In this document: in pieces, positions 41,994 through 49,409 of the stretch
How positions within the stretch are numbered: the first letter of the stretch is position 1
Layout: every line of letters starts with the position of its first letter
DNA from: Carnobacterium alterfunditum DSM 5972
Lineage (GTDB): Bacteria; Bacillota; Bacilli; Lactobacillales; Carnobacteriaceae
Direction: 5' to 3'
Assembly (NCBI RefSeq): GCF_000744115.1
Contig: NZ_JQLG01000004.1
Span: 434,001-498,000 of the forward strand
Length of the DNA stretch: 64,000 nucleotides
The notes under the pieces: model-generated
Database searches by the model: none
What the model was told of the DNA's origin: nothing
The model's input: only the letters and a program-made list of their open reading frames with translations
Position numbers and translations under genes: made by a program

Positions 41994-42380
41994 TTAGATG
42001 GATGCTGTGATAGCTTTTTTCAAAGCCATTTCAACACTTTTAGCAACTTCATCTAATTCTGATTCGTCAAATAAACTAATAAGTTTTTCGGGGCTTGTCA
42101 TTCCCATATAAGTCTTATTACCTTCTGTTCTCACTACCATTTTACACGGCAATACATATCCTATATGAATGTTTTTTTCTAATACTTCTTTCGCCTGTTT
42201 TGGATTACATACCTCTAAGACAACAAAATCATCCTTTAACTCTAGTCCTTTTTCAGCAAGCTTATCCTTAAAATTTAATTGCCATAATATTCCAAAACTA
42301 TTTTCTTTTAAATTTTCTTCTAATGATTGAATAGCTTCTTCTAAGTTTTTATCTGTTCTCTTCTCATAAACAATGTCCAT
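41994..42380 (-). CDS. DUF302 domain protein
   Basis: A 128-residue single-domain DUF302 protein: FGILWQLNFKDKLAEKGLELKDDFVVLEVCNPKQAKEVLE and IGYVLPCKMVVRTEGNKTYMGMTSPEKLI match the family throughout, including the C-x-P and P-C-K motifs. The function is unknown; relatives are often found near redox or sulfur genes. There is no signal peptide. CAGGAGG precedes the ATG. Its promoter area has a T13/A13 tract and a palindrome. Confidence 0.8.
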   Translation of the reverse strand: MDIVYEKRTDKNLEEAIQSLEENLKENSFGILWQLNFKDKLAEKGLELKDDFVVLEVCNPKQAKEVLEKNIHIGYVLPCKMVVRTEGNKTYMGMTSPEKLISLFDESELDEVAKSVEMALKKAITASI

Positions 42381-42441
42381 TTTCTTACCTCCTGAAATTT
42401 GTATTAAAATATAAACTGACTGTTCTACTATGCATGTTACA

Positions 42442-42498
42442 ACCCATTCTTTAATGGGTATCTTAACAATATCAGTTTTTTTTTTTTTGTAAAGTCAA
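42442..42498 (-). promoter_or_regulatory. DUF302 promoter region with a 13-base homopolymer and a palindrome
   Basis: On the minus strand TTGACT (42493-42498) is followed by a spacer that is mostly A13 (42476-42488), then -10-like GATATT, then the palindrome ACCCATT-CTTT-AATGGGT (42442-42459). The -10 is at best a 4/6 match, at 19-base spacing. Confidence 0.4.
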
Positions 42499-42667
42499 AC
42501 GATTCTTAATAAAGATACACAAGTTTATACCTAACTATGCTACTTTAATTTTTATGACATTATTGTATTTAAAGAAATATGAACCATTCAAGTGTATAAT
42601 AAAATTATTAAATATCGGTAGTTTTATATATAATTAGTCTATTAATATCTTTTGAGGGGGAATAAAT

Positions 42668-43210
42668 GTGGAATTTTATATTAGACCAATTAATAGTGGA
42701 GATGGCAAAGGTTTAAATGATTTAAGACGTATGCCAGGAGTATTTGAAAATATTTTAGGGATACCTTCAGAGAGAATACAACAAAATGAAGATTTTGTTG
42801 TTAATATGGACGCTAACCAACACCAGTTTGTCGCTATTTCAAAACTTCCTAACAATGAAGAAATAATTGTAGGAACTGCTGGGTTATCTGTAAATGGTAG
42901 TCATCGTACGCGACATAGTGGAAGCATAGGCATAATGATCCATAAAGATTATCAAAATCAAGGTGTTGGTACTGCTTTAATAGCTGCACTTATAGACGTA
43001 GCAGACAACTGGTTAATGCTTGTTAGACTTGAACTTACTGTATTTGAAGACAACAAGAGCGCTATCCATTTGTATGAAAAATTTGGTTTTGAAAAAGAAG
43101 GACTTAAACGGCTTGCAGCAATAAGAAAAGGAAAATATGAAAATGAATATTTAATGGCGAGAATAAATGTTATTATTTGTCCCCCCTTTGATCAGCTGAG
43201 CAATACCTAA
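42668..43210 (+). CDS. GNAT family N-acetyltransferase
   Basis: A 180-residue acetyltransferase. The GNAT core is GSIGIMIHKDYQNQGVGTALIAALIDVADNWL (acetyl-CoA loop Q-N-Q-G-V-G-T-A), then VRLELTVFEDNKSAIHLYEKFGFEKEGLKR, typical of the PhnO/RimJ-like branch. The substrate is unknown. The GTG start at 42668 is seven bases after GAGGGGG. The last dozen residues (VIICPPFDQLSNT) are atypical. It stands alone. Confidence 0.87.
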   Translation: MEFYIRPINSGDGKGLNDLRRMPGVFENILGIPSERIQQNEDFVVNMDANQHQFVAISKLPNNEEIIVGTAGLSVNGSHRTRHSGSIGIMIHKDYQNQGVGTALIAALIDVADNWLMLVRLELTVFEDNKSAIHLYEKFGFEKEGLKRLAAIRKGKYENEYLMARINVIICPPFDQLSNT

Positions 43211-43291
43211 TTCTTTAATCTTAGGTTATAATAGGGATCAAAAATATTTTTATAAGCAGCTACATAATAAAGATATGAAAAGGAGATTATT

Positions 43292-43618
43292 ATGCTGAAT
43301 TCATTTGATTACGGCTGGCTTAATTGGGGTAGCTTAGTTCTTGGATCGATTGCTTGGATCATCCCTATTTTTAATATTATGCGGCATAAAAAAATTGGGA
43401 ATAGCAATTCTCTCATGATTTTATTCAGTATGGGAGCTTGTGCAATAGCTTTATGGTTTCAAATTTCTTATAACAATTATTTAGTTGAAATAAATGATCT
43501 ATCTGCAATTATGGATACGATAGGTACTTTAAACTGGGTCACAGCGGTACTTCTTGTTGTAACCATTACTTTGAATATCATAAGCATTGCTTCAAATAGA
43601 AATGTACTATCAAATTAA
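43292..43618 (+). CDS. Small membrane protein with three predicted helices, function unknown
   Basis: A 108-residue hydrophobic protein that I do not assign. Three helices are likely: about residues 9-28 (LNWGSLVLGSIAWIIPIFNI), 38-58, and 75-101. The first loop is basic (MRHKKIG), suggesting it faces the cytoplasm. The size, three-helix layout and Pro in helix 1 recall SemiSWEET/PQ-loop proteins, but the PQ motif itself is absent, so this is only a resemblance. A strong AAAGGAG site and a terminator downstream support a real gene. Confidence 0.6.
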   Translation: MLNSFDYGWLNWGSLVLGSIAWIIPIFNIMRHKKIGNSNSLMILFSMGACAIALWFQISYNNYLVEINDLSAIMDTIGTLNWVTAVLLVVTITLNIISIASNRNVLSN

Positions 43619-43734
43619 TTCTCTTCTTTCAAATAAGATTTACTCTTGGCTGAGAATTGTTATGTACTGATTTTACTATGGTAATAGTGTTTTTTATAAG
43701 TCTACAAACTCATTCAAATTTATTAAATAGAAAA

Positions 43735-43776
43735 GACCGCAAAAAGATTAGATTTTACTCTAACCTTTTTGCGGTC
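43735..43776. terminator. Bidirectional terminator
   Basis: An 18-bp stem with one mismatch (43735-43752 with 43759-43776) and a six-base loop lies between convergent small genes. Confidence 0.8.
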
Positions 43777-43851
43777 ATTATTAAAATGATTTTTTATTCT
43801 CTTTTAGCTACTGAAATTTTTTTAAACTAACAAGGTTTTATACCCATTGAT

Positions 43852-44094
43852 TTATGGGATTTCATGTATTTCAGTTTGGTAGATATCTTTGATTCTTTTT
43901 TCCATTTCTAGCTGACCGTTTTCTCTAAGCTTATCGTATCGGTTTATTTCATTATTAAAAAGAACCACATCAGCGTTAATCATATTTTCATCATAGGCTA
44001 TCTGTTCATTTTTTTCTACCTCGAACACATCAGCGTAAAAATCTACTACCTCATAAACATTTACATCAATACTCATACCTGTTTCTATTGACAT
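43852..44094 (-). CDS. Small acidic protein of unknown function
   Basis: An 80-residue acidic soluble protein with no family known to me. It begins with alternating hydrophobic residues (SIDVNVYEVVDFYADVFEV) and ends in a charged helix. It lies 29 bases behind the small lipoprotein gene in the same orientation, with GGGAGTGAG before the ATG, so the two are probably co-transcribed. Confidence 0.5.
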   Translation of the reverse strand: MSIETGMSIDVNVYEVVDFYADVFEVEKNEQIAYDENMINADVVLFNNEINRYDKLRENGQLEMEKRIKDIYQTEIHEIP

Positions 44095-44123
44095 TTAACT
44101 CACTCCCTTAACGGTGCTGTTTA

Positions 44124-44453
44124 TCAGTATTCTTCATAATATAAGTCTTCTTTAGAATCATCATCTGCATTTGGGAAAACATATAATAAATAACAATTTT
44201 TTCCGTCAACTTTTATTTCGTCTTTTTGATTCATTTTATCGGCTTTATTTCCAGCTATTTTGTACAAGCCTGTTCCATAAATAAAAACATCTTCATCGAT
44301 ATAGATCCTTTGATCTTCTGGAACGATCGTAACGACAGTGCCGTCATCTGCAATAGCAGTGTTGCTTTCTTCTGAAGAGTTATTCCCGTCGTTTTGACAT
44401 CCAAAAAGTAATGAACTTGAACACACTAAAAGTATAGAGATATTTTTTTTCAT
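44124..44453 (-). CDS. Small lipoprotein of unknown function
   Basis: A 109-residue precursor with a clear lipoprotein signal: MKKN, a hydrophobic stretch and the lipobox LLFGC with Cys19, followed by a flexible Asn/Ser/Glu-rich linker. The mature part (about 65 residues) is acidic with YIDEDVFIYGTGLYKI, and resembles a small beta domain. It should be anchored to the outer face of the membrane. No specific family is recognised. GGGGG precedes the ATG. Confidence 0.7.
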   Translation of the reverse strand: MKKNISILLVCSSSLLFGCQNDGNNSSEESNTAIADDGTVVTIVPEDQRIYIDEDVFIYGTGLYKIAGNKADKMNQKDEIKVDGKNCYLLYVFPNADDDSKEDLYYEEY

Positions 44454-44669
44454 AAAAATCCCCCTCTTTTTTTATACTCATTAAAACGCTCTCACTCACA
44501 GTATACACGTTTAGCTGTTGTAATAAAAAGAAGAAAGGATCCATGTGCGAACATTTGAAATACAATCACTACCTAACAATGTAAAAACGCCTAAATAAAG
44601 CTAGCAACGGTAAACAATTACAACCACTTAAACCACAAATTTCACAGCAGCCAGTTTGCTTATAAAAGG

Positions 44670-46208
44670 CTACTCCATCTCTATTCTAATAAACCCATCC
44701 TTTTTCAATTCAAATACCTGGTCACAGACTTCTTTTAAAAACATCCGATCATGCGAAATAGTAATAATTGAACCTGCAAAATTTTTAAATAATGTTCTAA
44801 GTTCTGGCTGAGATAGCGGTGAAAAATTTCGTGTAGGCTCATCTAATAGCAATACGTTCTGTCCTGCTAAATCTATTTTTAACAACAATAATTTGGCTTG
44901 TTGCCCTCCTGAGAGTGATTGGATCGGGTGATGCATTTCATCAGTCGTAAACCTCATGCTTCCTAAATAAGTCATCACTTGCGTTCGTTCCTCACTATCT
45001 CCTGTCTCACTAAGGAATTCAACCGGCGTTTCATCCATATGCAAATAATCAGCATAGTTTTGCGGCATGTACCCAGCTGCAATATCTGTGCGTTGGCTTA
45101 ATTCTGTCCACAATTGTTTTAATAGTGTACTTTTGCCTATTCCATTTTGTCCGATGATTCCTATTTTTTGAGGAGTTCTGACCAACAATTTTAGTGAGTG
45201 GGCTAAAATCTCATCCCCCAGTTTCACACTCTCATCTTCCAAATGGAGAATCGGTTTATTTGCAGGCAGTGGTTTAGTGTTTGAAAATTTCACTAAGATA
45301 GCATCTGCTTTTAGTGGAATATCTTCGAAATTTTCTTTTTCGCGCTCAAACCGTTTCCCCATCGATTTTACTGCATGCATTTTCTTTTTGAGTAAGCGTG
45401 CTCCAGATGGATCTTGTCTTGAAATAGCCCCTTGTGCATGGTGTACACTGCTCTCAACTTGCCGGTATTTTTCCATTTGTTTTTGGTGCTCTTCACGCTG
45501 TTTGTTGCCAACTTGAGACTGGTGTTCATATCGAGCTTCTTTTTGTTCGATGTATGCTTTATACGGTAAATTAGATACTGTGGCAACTGGGAGCGTCTTA
45601 TGCTGTAACAGCTCTATCTGAATGACCTTAGTTGCCGTAGCTGTAAGCAAAGCTTCGTCATGCGAGATAAAAATGATTGTTAGTGGTGTAGTTTTGATAA
45701 AGTGCTCTAGCCATTTGACCGTATCAAGATCCAAGTCGTTGGAAGGCTCATCAAGTAATAGCAAATCAGGATCTGTCGAAAGTGCTTTTAGGAGTTGGAC
45801 TTTTATTTTTTCACCACCGGATAGACTGCCTACCTGTTGTGAGCTTGTTAATCGGTCCGCATCAAATCCCAATTGACCCACTAATTGATAAAGTTTTTGG
45901 TAATCAATATCCATAACATCTTCTTGACCGAAGAAATACTGATCAACCGTGCATTCCATATATTTTTGCGGCAAAGATTGTGGCAAATAAACGGTGCGGC
46001 TGAACTGGTTGATCAATTCTCCTTCCGCTTGAATGTAAGATTCAATACTTTTATCTCCTAAGATCCATTTCAATAACGTTGACTTACCATTTCCCTCTTC
46101 ACCGATGATGGCTACTTTTTCTCCAGGATTGATTGTAAAACTCAAATCCTTAATGATCTCTTTCAAATCCCCTAAATGATGCAAGGTTAAATTTTTCACT
46201 TGTAACAT
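44670..46208 (-). CDS. ABC-F family protein, possible antibiotic-resistance type
   Basis: A 512-residue ABC-F ATPase. Domain 1 has GEEGNGKSTLL, SLSGGEKIKVQLL and LLLDEPSNDLDLDTV; a basic linker of about 80 residues (residues 205-290, KKKMHAVKSMGKRFEREKE) is followed by domain 2 with GQNGIGKSTLL, SLSGGQQAKLLLL and LLLDEPTRNFSPLSQPE. The last motif, in place of the common DEPTNHLD, is found in some resistance ABC-F groups such as Lsa-like proteins. Length and the leader terminator also fit target protection. The drug is not deducible; a housekeeping role is possible. CAGGAGG precedes the ATG. Confidence 0.82.
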   Translation of the reverse strand: MLQVKNLTLHHLGDLKEIIKDLSFTINPGEKVAIIGEEGNGKSTLLKWILGDKSIESYIQAEGELINQFSRTVYLPQSLPQKYMECTVDQYFFGQEDVMDIDYQKLYQLVGQLGFDADRLTSSQQVGSLSGGEKIKVQLLKALSTDPDLLLLDEPSNDLDLDTVKWLEHFIKTTPLTIIFISHDEALLTATATKVIQIELLQHKTLPVATVSNLPYKAYIEQKEARYEHQSQVGNKQREEHQKQMEKYRQVESSVHHAQGAISRQDPSGARLLKKKMHAVKSMGKRFEREKENFEDIPLKADAILVKFSNTKPLPANKPILHLEDESVKLGDEILAHSLKLLVRTPQKIGIIGQNGIGKSTLLKQLWTELSQRTDIAAGYMPQNYADYLHMDETPVEFLSETGDSEERTQVMTYLGSMRFTTDEMHHPIQSLSGGQQAKLLLLKIDLAGQNVLLLDEPTRNFSPLSQPELRTLFKNFAGSIITISHDRMFLKEVCDQVFELKKDGFIRIEME

Positions 46209-46231
46209 ACTAATTCCTCCTGTCTACTACA

Positions 46232-46267
46232 TAAAAAATGACCGCCGGCAAGTTTCTGCAGACGGTC
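46232..46267 (-). terminator. Leader terminator (attenuator) upstream of the ABC-F gene
   Basis: A 10-bp stem (46240-46249 with 46258-46267, nine pairs including one G-U) is followed by ATTTTTT on the minus strand and ends only about 25 bases before the ABC-F start codon, within its own leader. Confidence 0.78.
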
Positions 46268-46469
46268 CATTAGTTTCAATTAAACAGGTAGAATGATGAT
46301 GGCCTATTTCTATTAATAGGGCCATACCCGATTCGAAAGTTGTTTAAATGATTTATCTAAAAAACCGTTGCAAAGAAACCTACCTTGATGGCAGAAAAAA
46401 ATTTCTTCTTCAATTCCGATTTGTTTAGATAGTGTCCATTTAGGCACAACCTTTCGATTTATTAGGTAC
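46268..46469 (-). promoter_or_regulatory. Long 5' leader of the ABC-F gene
   Basis: About 200 transcribed bases precede the attenuator. They include a second hairpin (about 46300-46325, ATGGCC-TATT with AATAGG-GCCAT) and a four-codon frame ATG GAC ACT ATC TAA near 46437, nine bases after GAAAGG. An overlapping longer frame could also be read from GTG. The layout resembles ribosome-dependent attenuation leaders. Confidence 0.5.
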
Positions 46470-46498
46470 AGTGTAGCAAATATTGTTAGCGGACGCAA
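46470..46498 (-). promoter_or_regulatory. Promoter of the ABC-F leader transcript
   Basis: Minus-strand TTGCGT and TACACT with 17-base spacing; the -10 is preceded by TGC, making it an extended -10. Confidence 0.65.
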
Positions 46499-46625
46499 TG
46501 AATAGCATATAGTTTAATTTGCAGCGAAACATCGCCTCAATACGATGGATACCTTATGCTATATAACTTTGACTAGCTTATATGCGATAAATTCTCTTTT
46601 AACTTTTTGCTGTACTTTTTAGCTT

Positions 46626-47663
46626 TTAAAACCAAGATCCACCATCTTCAGTATAGCCTAAGTACTCGACGCCTTCTTGAACGCCCAATTTGATGGACTC
46701 GTTGACTTCAGCGAGGTAATTTTTAGAAATTTCACCCGCTTCGTATAAAAATTGGTAAAGTTTTTTCAAAGATGAGCCACATTGCTTAAGTGATGCACTT
46801 GAACTCGCTAAACTTTTCTCTACAAAAAAACTACTAAGAAAATTCCCTGCCGCCTCAGTAGAGTTTAAAGGGGTTGCTTGTTCATACTCTATTAAATAAA
46901 TATTTAGATAATAATCCAGGTTTTCCATATGGCGTTTTATAGTTTTTTCACTTAGACCTTTTACAGCAATCGTATACTCTTTAAAAGCTGTTAACAATTT
47001 TTCATTATTTTTAATTGATGCTTCTATATGTGTCTCCCATTGATACGACGAAAAATTTGAAGTATCTACTTGAGAAAACTTGCTGTAATCCCAGGTCTTT
47101 TCAATCAAATACGGCTCCGTTTCAACACTTTCTAACACTTCAAGTGATTTATTTAACGCCTCTCGCAACACTTCTGCACTACTAAAGTACCCTTGTTTAG
47201 TCAATTTACTATGAATATAATTACTGAAATAGGTCATCACTTCTCTATTTATCGTCTGATTGATATTTAATCTAAAATCACTTAATTCTTCTGCCACTAA
47301 ATTGACGCTTCCTAACACTGAACGATTAGAGGTAGTAGTCACTTGGATATCTCCAGCAAGCTTTAAATACTCGTCAATTTTTTCAGATGAGATTCCTGCA
47401 ATCTCAAAAGCAATCCGAATAGCTTCAGGTATTAACTCTGACAATTGCTTTTTCTTTTGTGCATTAATATCTTGCAGGATAATCGGCGTTAACGTCTGAT
47501 CATTGAGCAGAATGATCACTTTCTTTCGGTTCACATTGATATAATTCGCATGCCATGAAAATAACGGATTAATTTGTGCAAACTGTTTCCCATATTCTTT
47601 ATCCTCTATACTTGGTAAGGCTGAAAATAAAGGTTGTGCTTTTTTAGTAGCTCCGATGATCAT
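46626..47663 (-). CDS. DUF6933-like protein with a C-terminal integrase-type SAM-like segment
   Basis: A 345-residue soluble protein. Residues 1-160 (MIIGATKKAQPLFSAL; FSWHANYINVNRKKVIILLNDQT; NRSVLGSVNLVAEEL) look like the DUF6933 domain of unknown function. Residues 220-330 (LLTAFKEYTIAVKGLSEKTIKRHMENLDYYLNIYL; SLKQCGSSLKKLYQFLYEAGEI) resemble the N-terminal core-binding SAM-like domain of phage integrases. There is no tyrosine-recombinase catalytic domain: no R-H-x-x-R or Tyr motif follows. The gene is complete with a GGGGG-type ribosome site. Both domain calls are from pattern recognition and need a profile search. Confidence 0.6.
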   Translation of the reverse strand: MIIGATKKAQPLFSALPSIEDKEYGKQFAQINPLFSWHANYINVNRKKVIILLNDQTLTPIILQDINAQKKKQLSELIPEAIRIAFEIAGISSEKIDEYLKLAGDIQVTTTSNRSVLGSVNLVAEELSDFRLNINQTINREVMTYFSNYIHSKLTKQGYFSSAEVLREALNKSLEVLESVETEPYLIEKTWDYSKFSQVDTSNFSSYQWETHIEASIKNNEKLLTAFKEYTIAVKGLSEKTIKRHMENLDYYLNIYLIEYEQATPLNSTEAAGNFLSSFFVEKSLASSSASLKQCGSSLKKLYQFLYEAGEISKNYLAEVNESIKLGVQEGVEYLGYTEDGGSWF

Positions 47664-47801
47664 CTTCTTCCCCCTTTTACTCGTTTATCTATTGATTATA
47701 ACAATAATTTTATCATCCTACTATTTTTGTTCGTCATAATGTATTTCATTTTATAGTAGTGCTATAATCTTGATAACGATAACGGCAGATGGGAGAAACC
47801 A

Positions 47802-48302
47802 ATGAAATCTAAACTAATCATTATAAGAGGTAATTCAGGAAGTGGAAAAACAACGATTGCGCAATTACTGCGAAATCATTTTAAACGTGGACAAGTTATG
47901 CTCATCGCACAAGATACCATCAGATTAGACATTTTAAATACAAAAGATTTCGTGGGTAATCCAACTGTTGATTTAGTGAAAATGATTGCTGCATTTGGTA
48001 AAGACAAATATGACTATATCATTATTGAAGGTATTTTTAATTCAAAAATATATAAAGACCTCTTTTTAGAATTAGCCGATAGTTTTGAATATCATATTCA
48101 TGCTTATTACTACGATCTTTCATTTGAAGAAACCGTCTTACGTCACTCTACTAGGGATAAGTCAAAAGATTTTGGACCCGATAGAATGAAGGATTGGTGG
48201 CTAGAGAAAGACTACCTCAATCTTGAAAATGAGAAAATACTCGATGGAACACTAAGCCAAGAATATGTACTGAATAAGATACTAAATGATCTATCTATCT
48301 GA
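47802..48302 (+). CDS. P-loop AAA/zeta-type kinase
   Basis: A 166-residue small-molecule-kinase-fold protein. Walker A is IIRGNSGSGKTTIAQLL (residues 6-22), followed by QDTIRLDIL, a Walker-B-like YDYIIIEGIF, and the lid-like ETVLRHSTRDKSKDFG with two Arg. It resembles the many chloramphenicol-phosphotransferase/zeta-toxin-like kinases of Firmicutes. No antitoxin gene is adjacent, so a toxin role is unsupported. The substrate is unknown. Confidence 0.75.
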   Translation: MKSKLIIIRGNSGSGKTTIAQLLRNHFKRGQVMLIAQDTIRLDILNTKDFVGNPTVDLVKMIAAFGKDKYDYIIIEGIFNSKIYKDLFLELADSFEYHIHAYYYDLSFEETVLRHSTRDKSKDFGPDRMKDWWLEKDYLNLENEKILDGTLSQEYVLNKILNDLSI

Positions 48303-48615
48303 TTTGTTTAAACATCTTCATAAGTACGTTTAATTATAGAAATAAACTCTTAATTGACCTCCTCTTGCTGTTCTTAATAATAAAAGATCGTTAGTTATTA
48401 AATAATGATAGCGTTATCTTTTTTTAAGGTTATAATTAAATTAATCGCTATTGTTTATTGATAATGATTGATAACTGTAATATTAAATAAAAAAGCCCTA
48501 ACTACTGCTTATAACAGTGCTAGAGCCTATATATTAGTATACATACATTATAACATGTTAATTATTATTGTTAAGTGGCCTTTCAATAATAATTACATAA
48601 TTAGGAGGAGATATT
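48303..48615. other. 313-bp gene-free stretch
   Basis: Very AT-rich. It holds an imperfect stem-loop (about 48495-48526, GCCCTA...TAGAGC around CTTATAA), which might end transcription of the upstream kinase gene, though no T tract follows. No convincing promoter or open frame was seen. Confidence 0.4.
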
Positions 48616-49350
48616 TTGTTTATTGGGATATTTGGTTTTTTAGCTGCTGGTGTTGGGGTTATTTGGTTTATTGCATCTATTTTTACAAAGCAAAGTTTTA
48701 AAAAGCCTTTAGTCACAATAGCTGCTGGTTTTGTTATGTTTATAGTTGGAGTTTCTATTGATGACAATAATGATGAACCTACTGAAAAAACTTCTGCAGA
48801 ATCTAGTCAATCTGTAAAAGATTCTAACGAAGAAGATTCGGCTTCTGTTGCTGAATCGAAGAAAAAAGAAGAAGATAAAAAAGCTAAAGCTGAAGCAATT
48901 TTAGCCGAAGAAAAAGCCAAAGCTGAATCAGAATCAATCTTAGCCGAAGAAGAAGCTAAAGCTGAGTCTGAATCCATTGCAGCTGAAGAAGAGGCCGCCG
49001 CTAAAGCTGAAGCTGAATTGAATGATCCATCTACTTATAAATCTGACGTTACTTATGAACAGATTGCTCGTACACCAGATGACTATTTACTGGAAAAAGT
49101 TAAATTTTCTGGTAAAGTTGTTCAGGTCATGGAAGGTGAAGATACTATTAACCAATTACGTGTTGCTATAAATGATGATTACGATAATATTATGCTAGTT
49201 GAATACGAAAAAGACATATTAGATTCTCGTGTACTTGAAGACGACTATATTAATATTTATGGTTTTTCTGCAGGTGTTATCACTTATGAATCAACTATGG
49301 GAGGAAATATTACAATTCCAGCTATCTCAGCTAATATGATTGAATACTAA
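48616..49350 (+). CDS. Membrane-anchored protein with an Ala/Glu/Lys/Ser repeat stalk and a C-terminal OB-like domain
   Basis: A 244-residue protein. Two helices at about 2-22 and 31-49 anchor it; then an acidic Ser/Glu linker, a coiled-coil stalk (residues 75-135) made of about four imperfect 13-14-residue units such as KAKAEAILAEE, KAESESILAEE, KAESESIAAEE, and a beta-rich C-terminal domain with YLLEKVKFSGKVVQVMEGED and DYINIYGFSAGVITYESTMGG, as in the OB-like domains of many Gram-positive surface proteins. The function is unknown. The TTG start at 48616 follows AGGAGG and no ATG fits. Confidence 0.7.
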   Translation: MFIGIFGFLAAGVGVIWFIASIFTKQSFKKPLVTIAAGFVMFIVGVSIDDNNDEPTEKTSAESSQSVKDSNEEDSASVAESKKKEEDKKAKAEAILAEEKAKAESESILAEEEAKAESESIAAEEEAAAKAEAELNDPSTYKSDVTYEQIARTPDDYLLEKVKFSGKVVQVMEGEDTINQLRVAINDDYDNIMLVEYEKDILDSRVLEDDYINIYGFSAGVITYESTMGGNITIPAISANMIEY

Positions 49351-49360
49351 ATAAAAATAA

Positions 49361-49403
49361 AAAAGCTGTCAAAACATTGTGTTATCAATGTTTGACAGCT
49401 TTT
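49361..49403. terminator. Bidirectional terminator between the surface protein gene and guaA
   Basis: A stem of about 17 bp with one mismatch (49361-49378 with 49387-49403), with A- and T-rich flanks. Confidence 0.82.
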
Positions 49404-49409
49404 CGTTTA

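Noticed and set aside
43292-43618. SemiSWEET sugar transporter
   Set aside because: Three helices fit, but the PQ-loop motif is absent, so only a membrane protein of unknown function is called.
46313-46498. 61-codon minus-strand frame in the ABC-F leader
   Set aside because: Its first codons overlap the promoter, so the start is not transcribed; it is described only as possible leader sequence, not as a gene.
47802-48302. Zeta-toxin half of a toxin-antitoxin pair
   Set aside because: Only the general P-loop kinase motifs are present and no antitoxin gene is adjacent.
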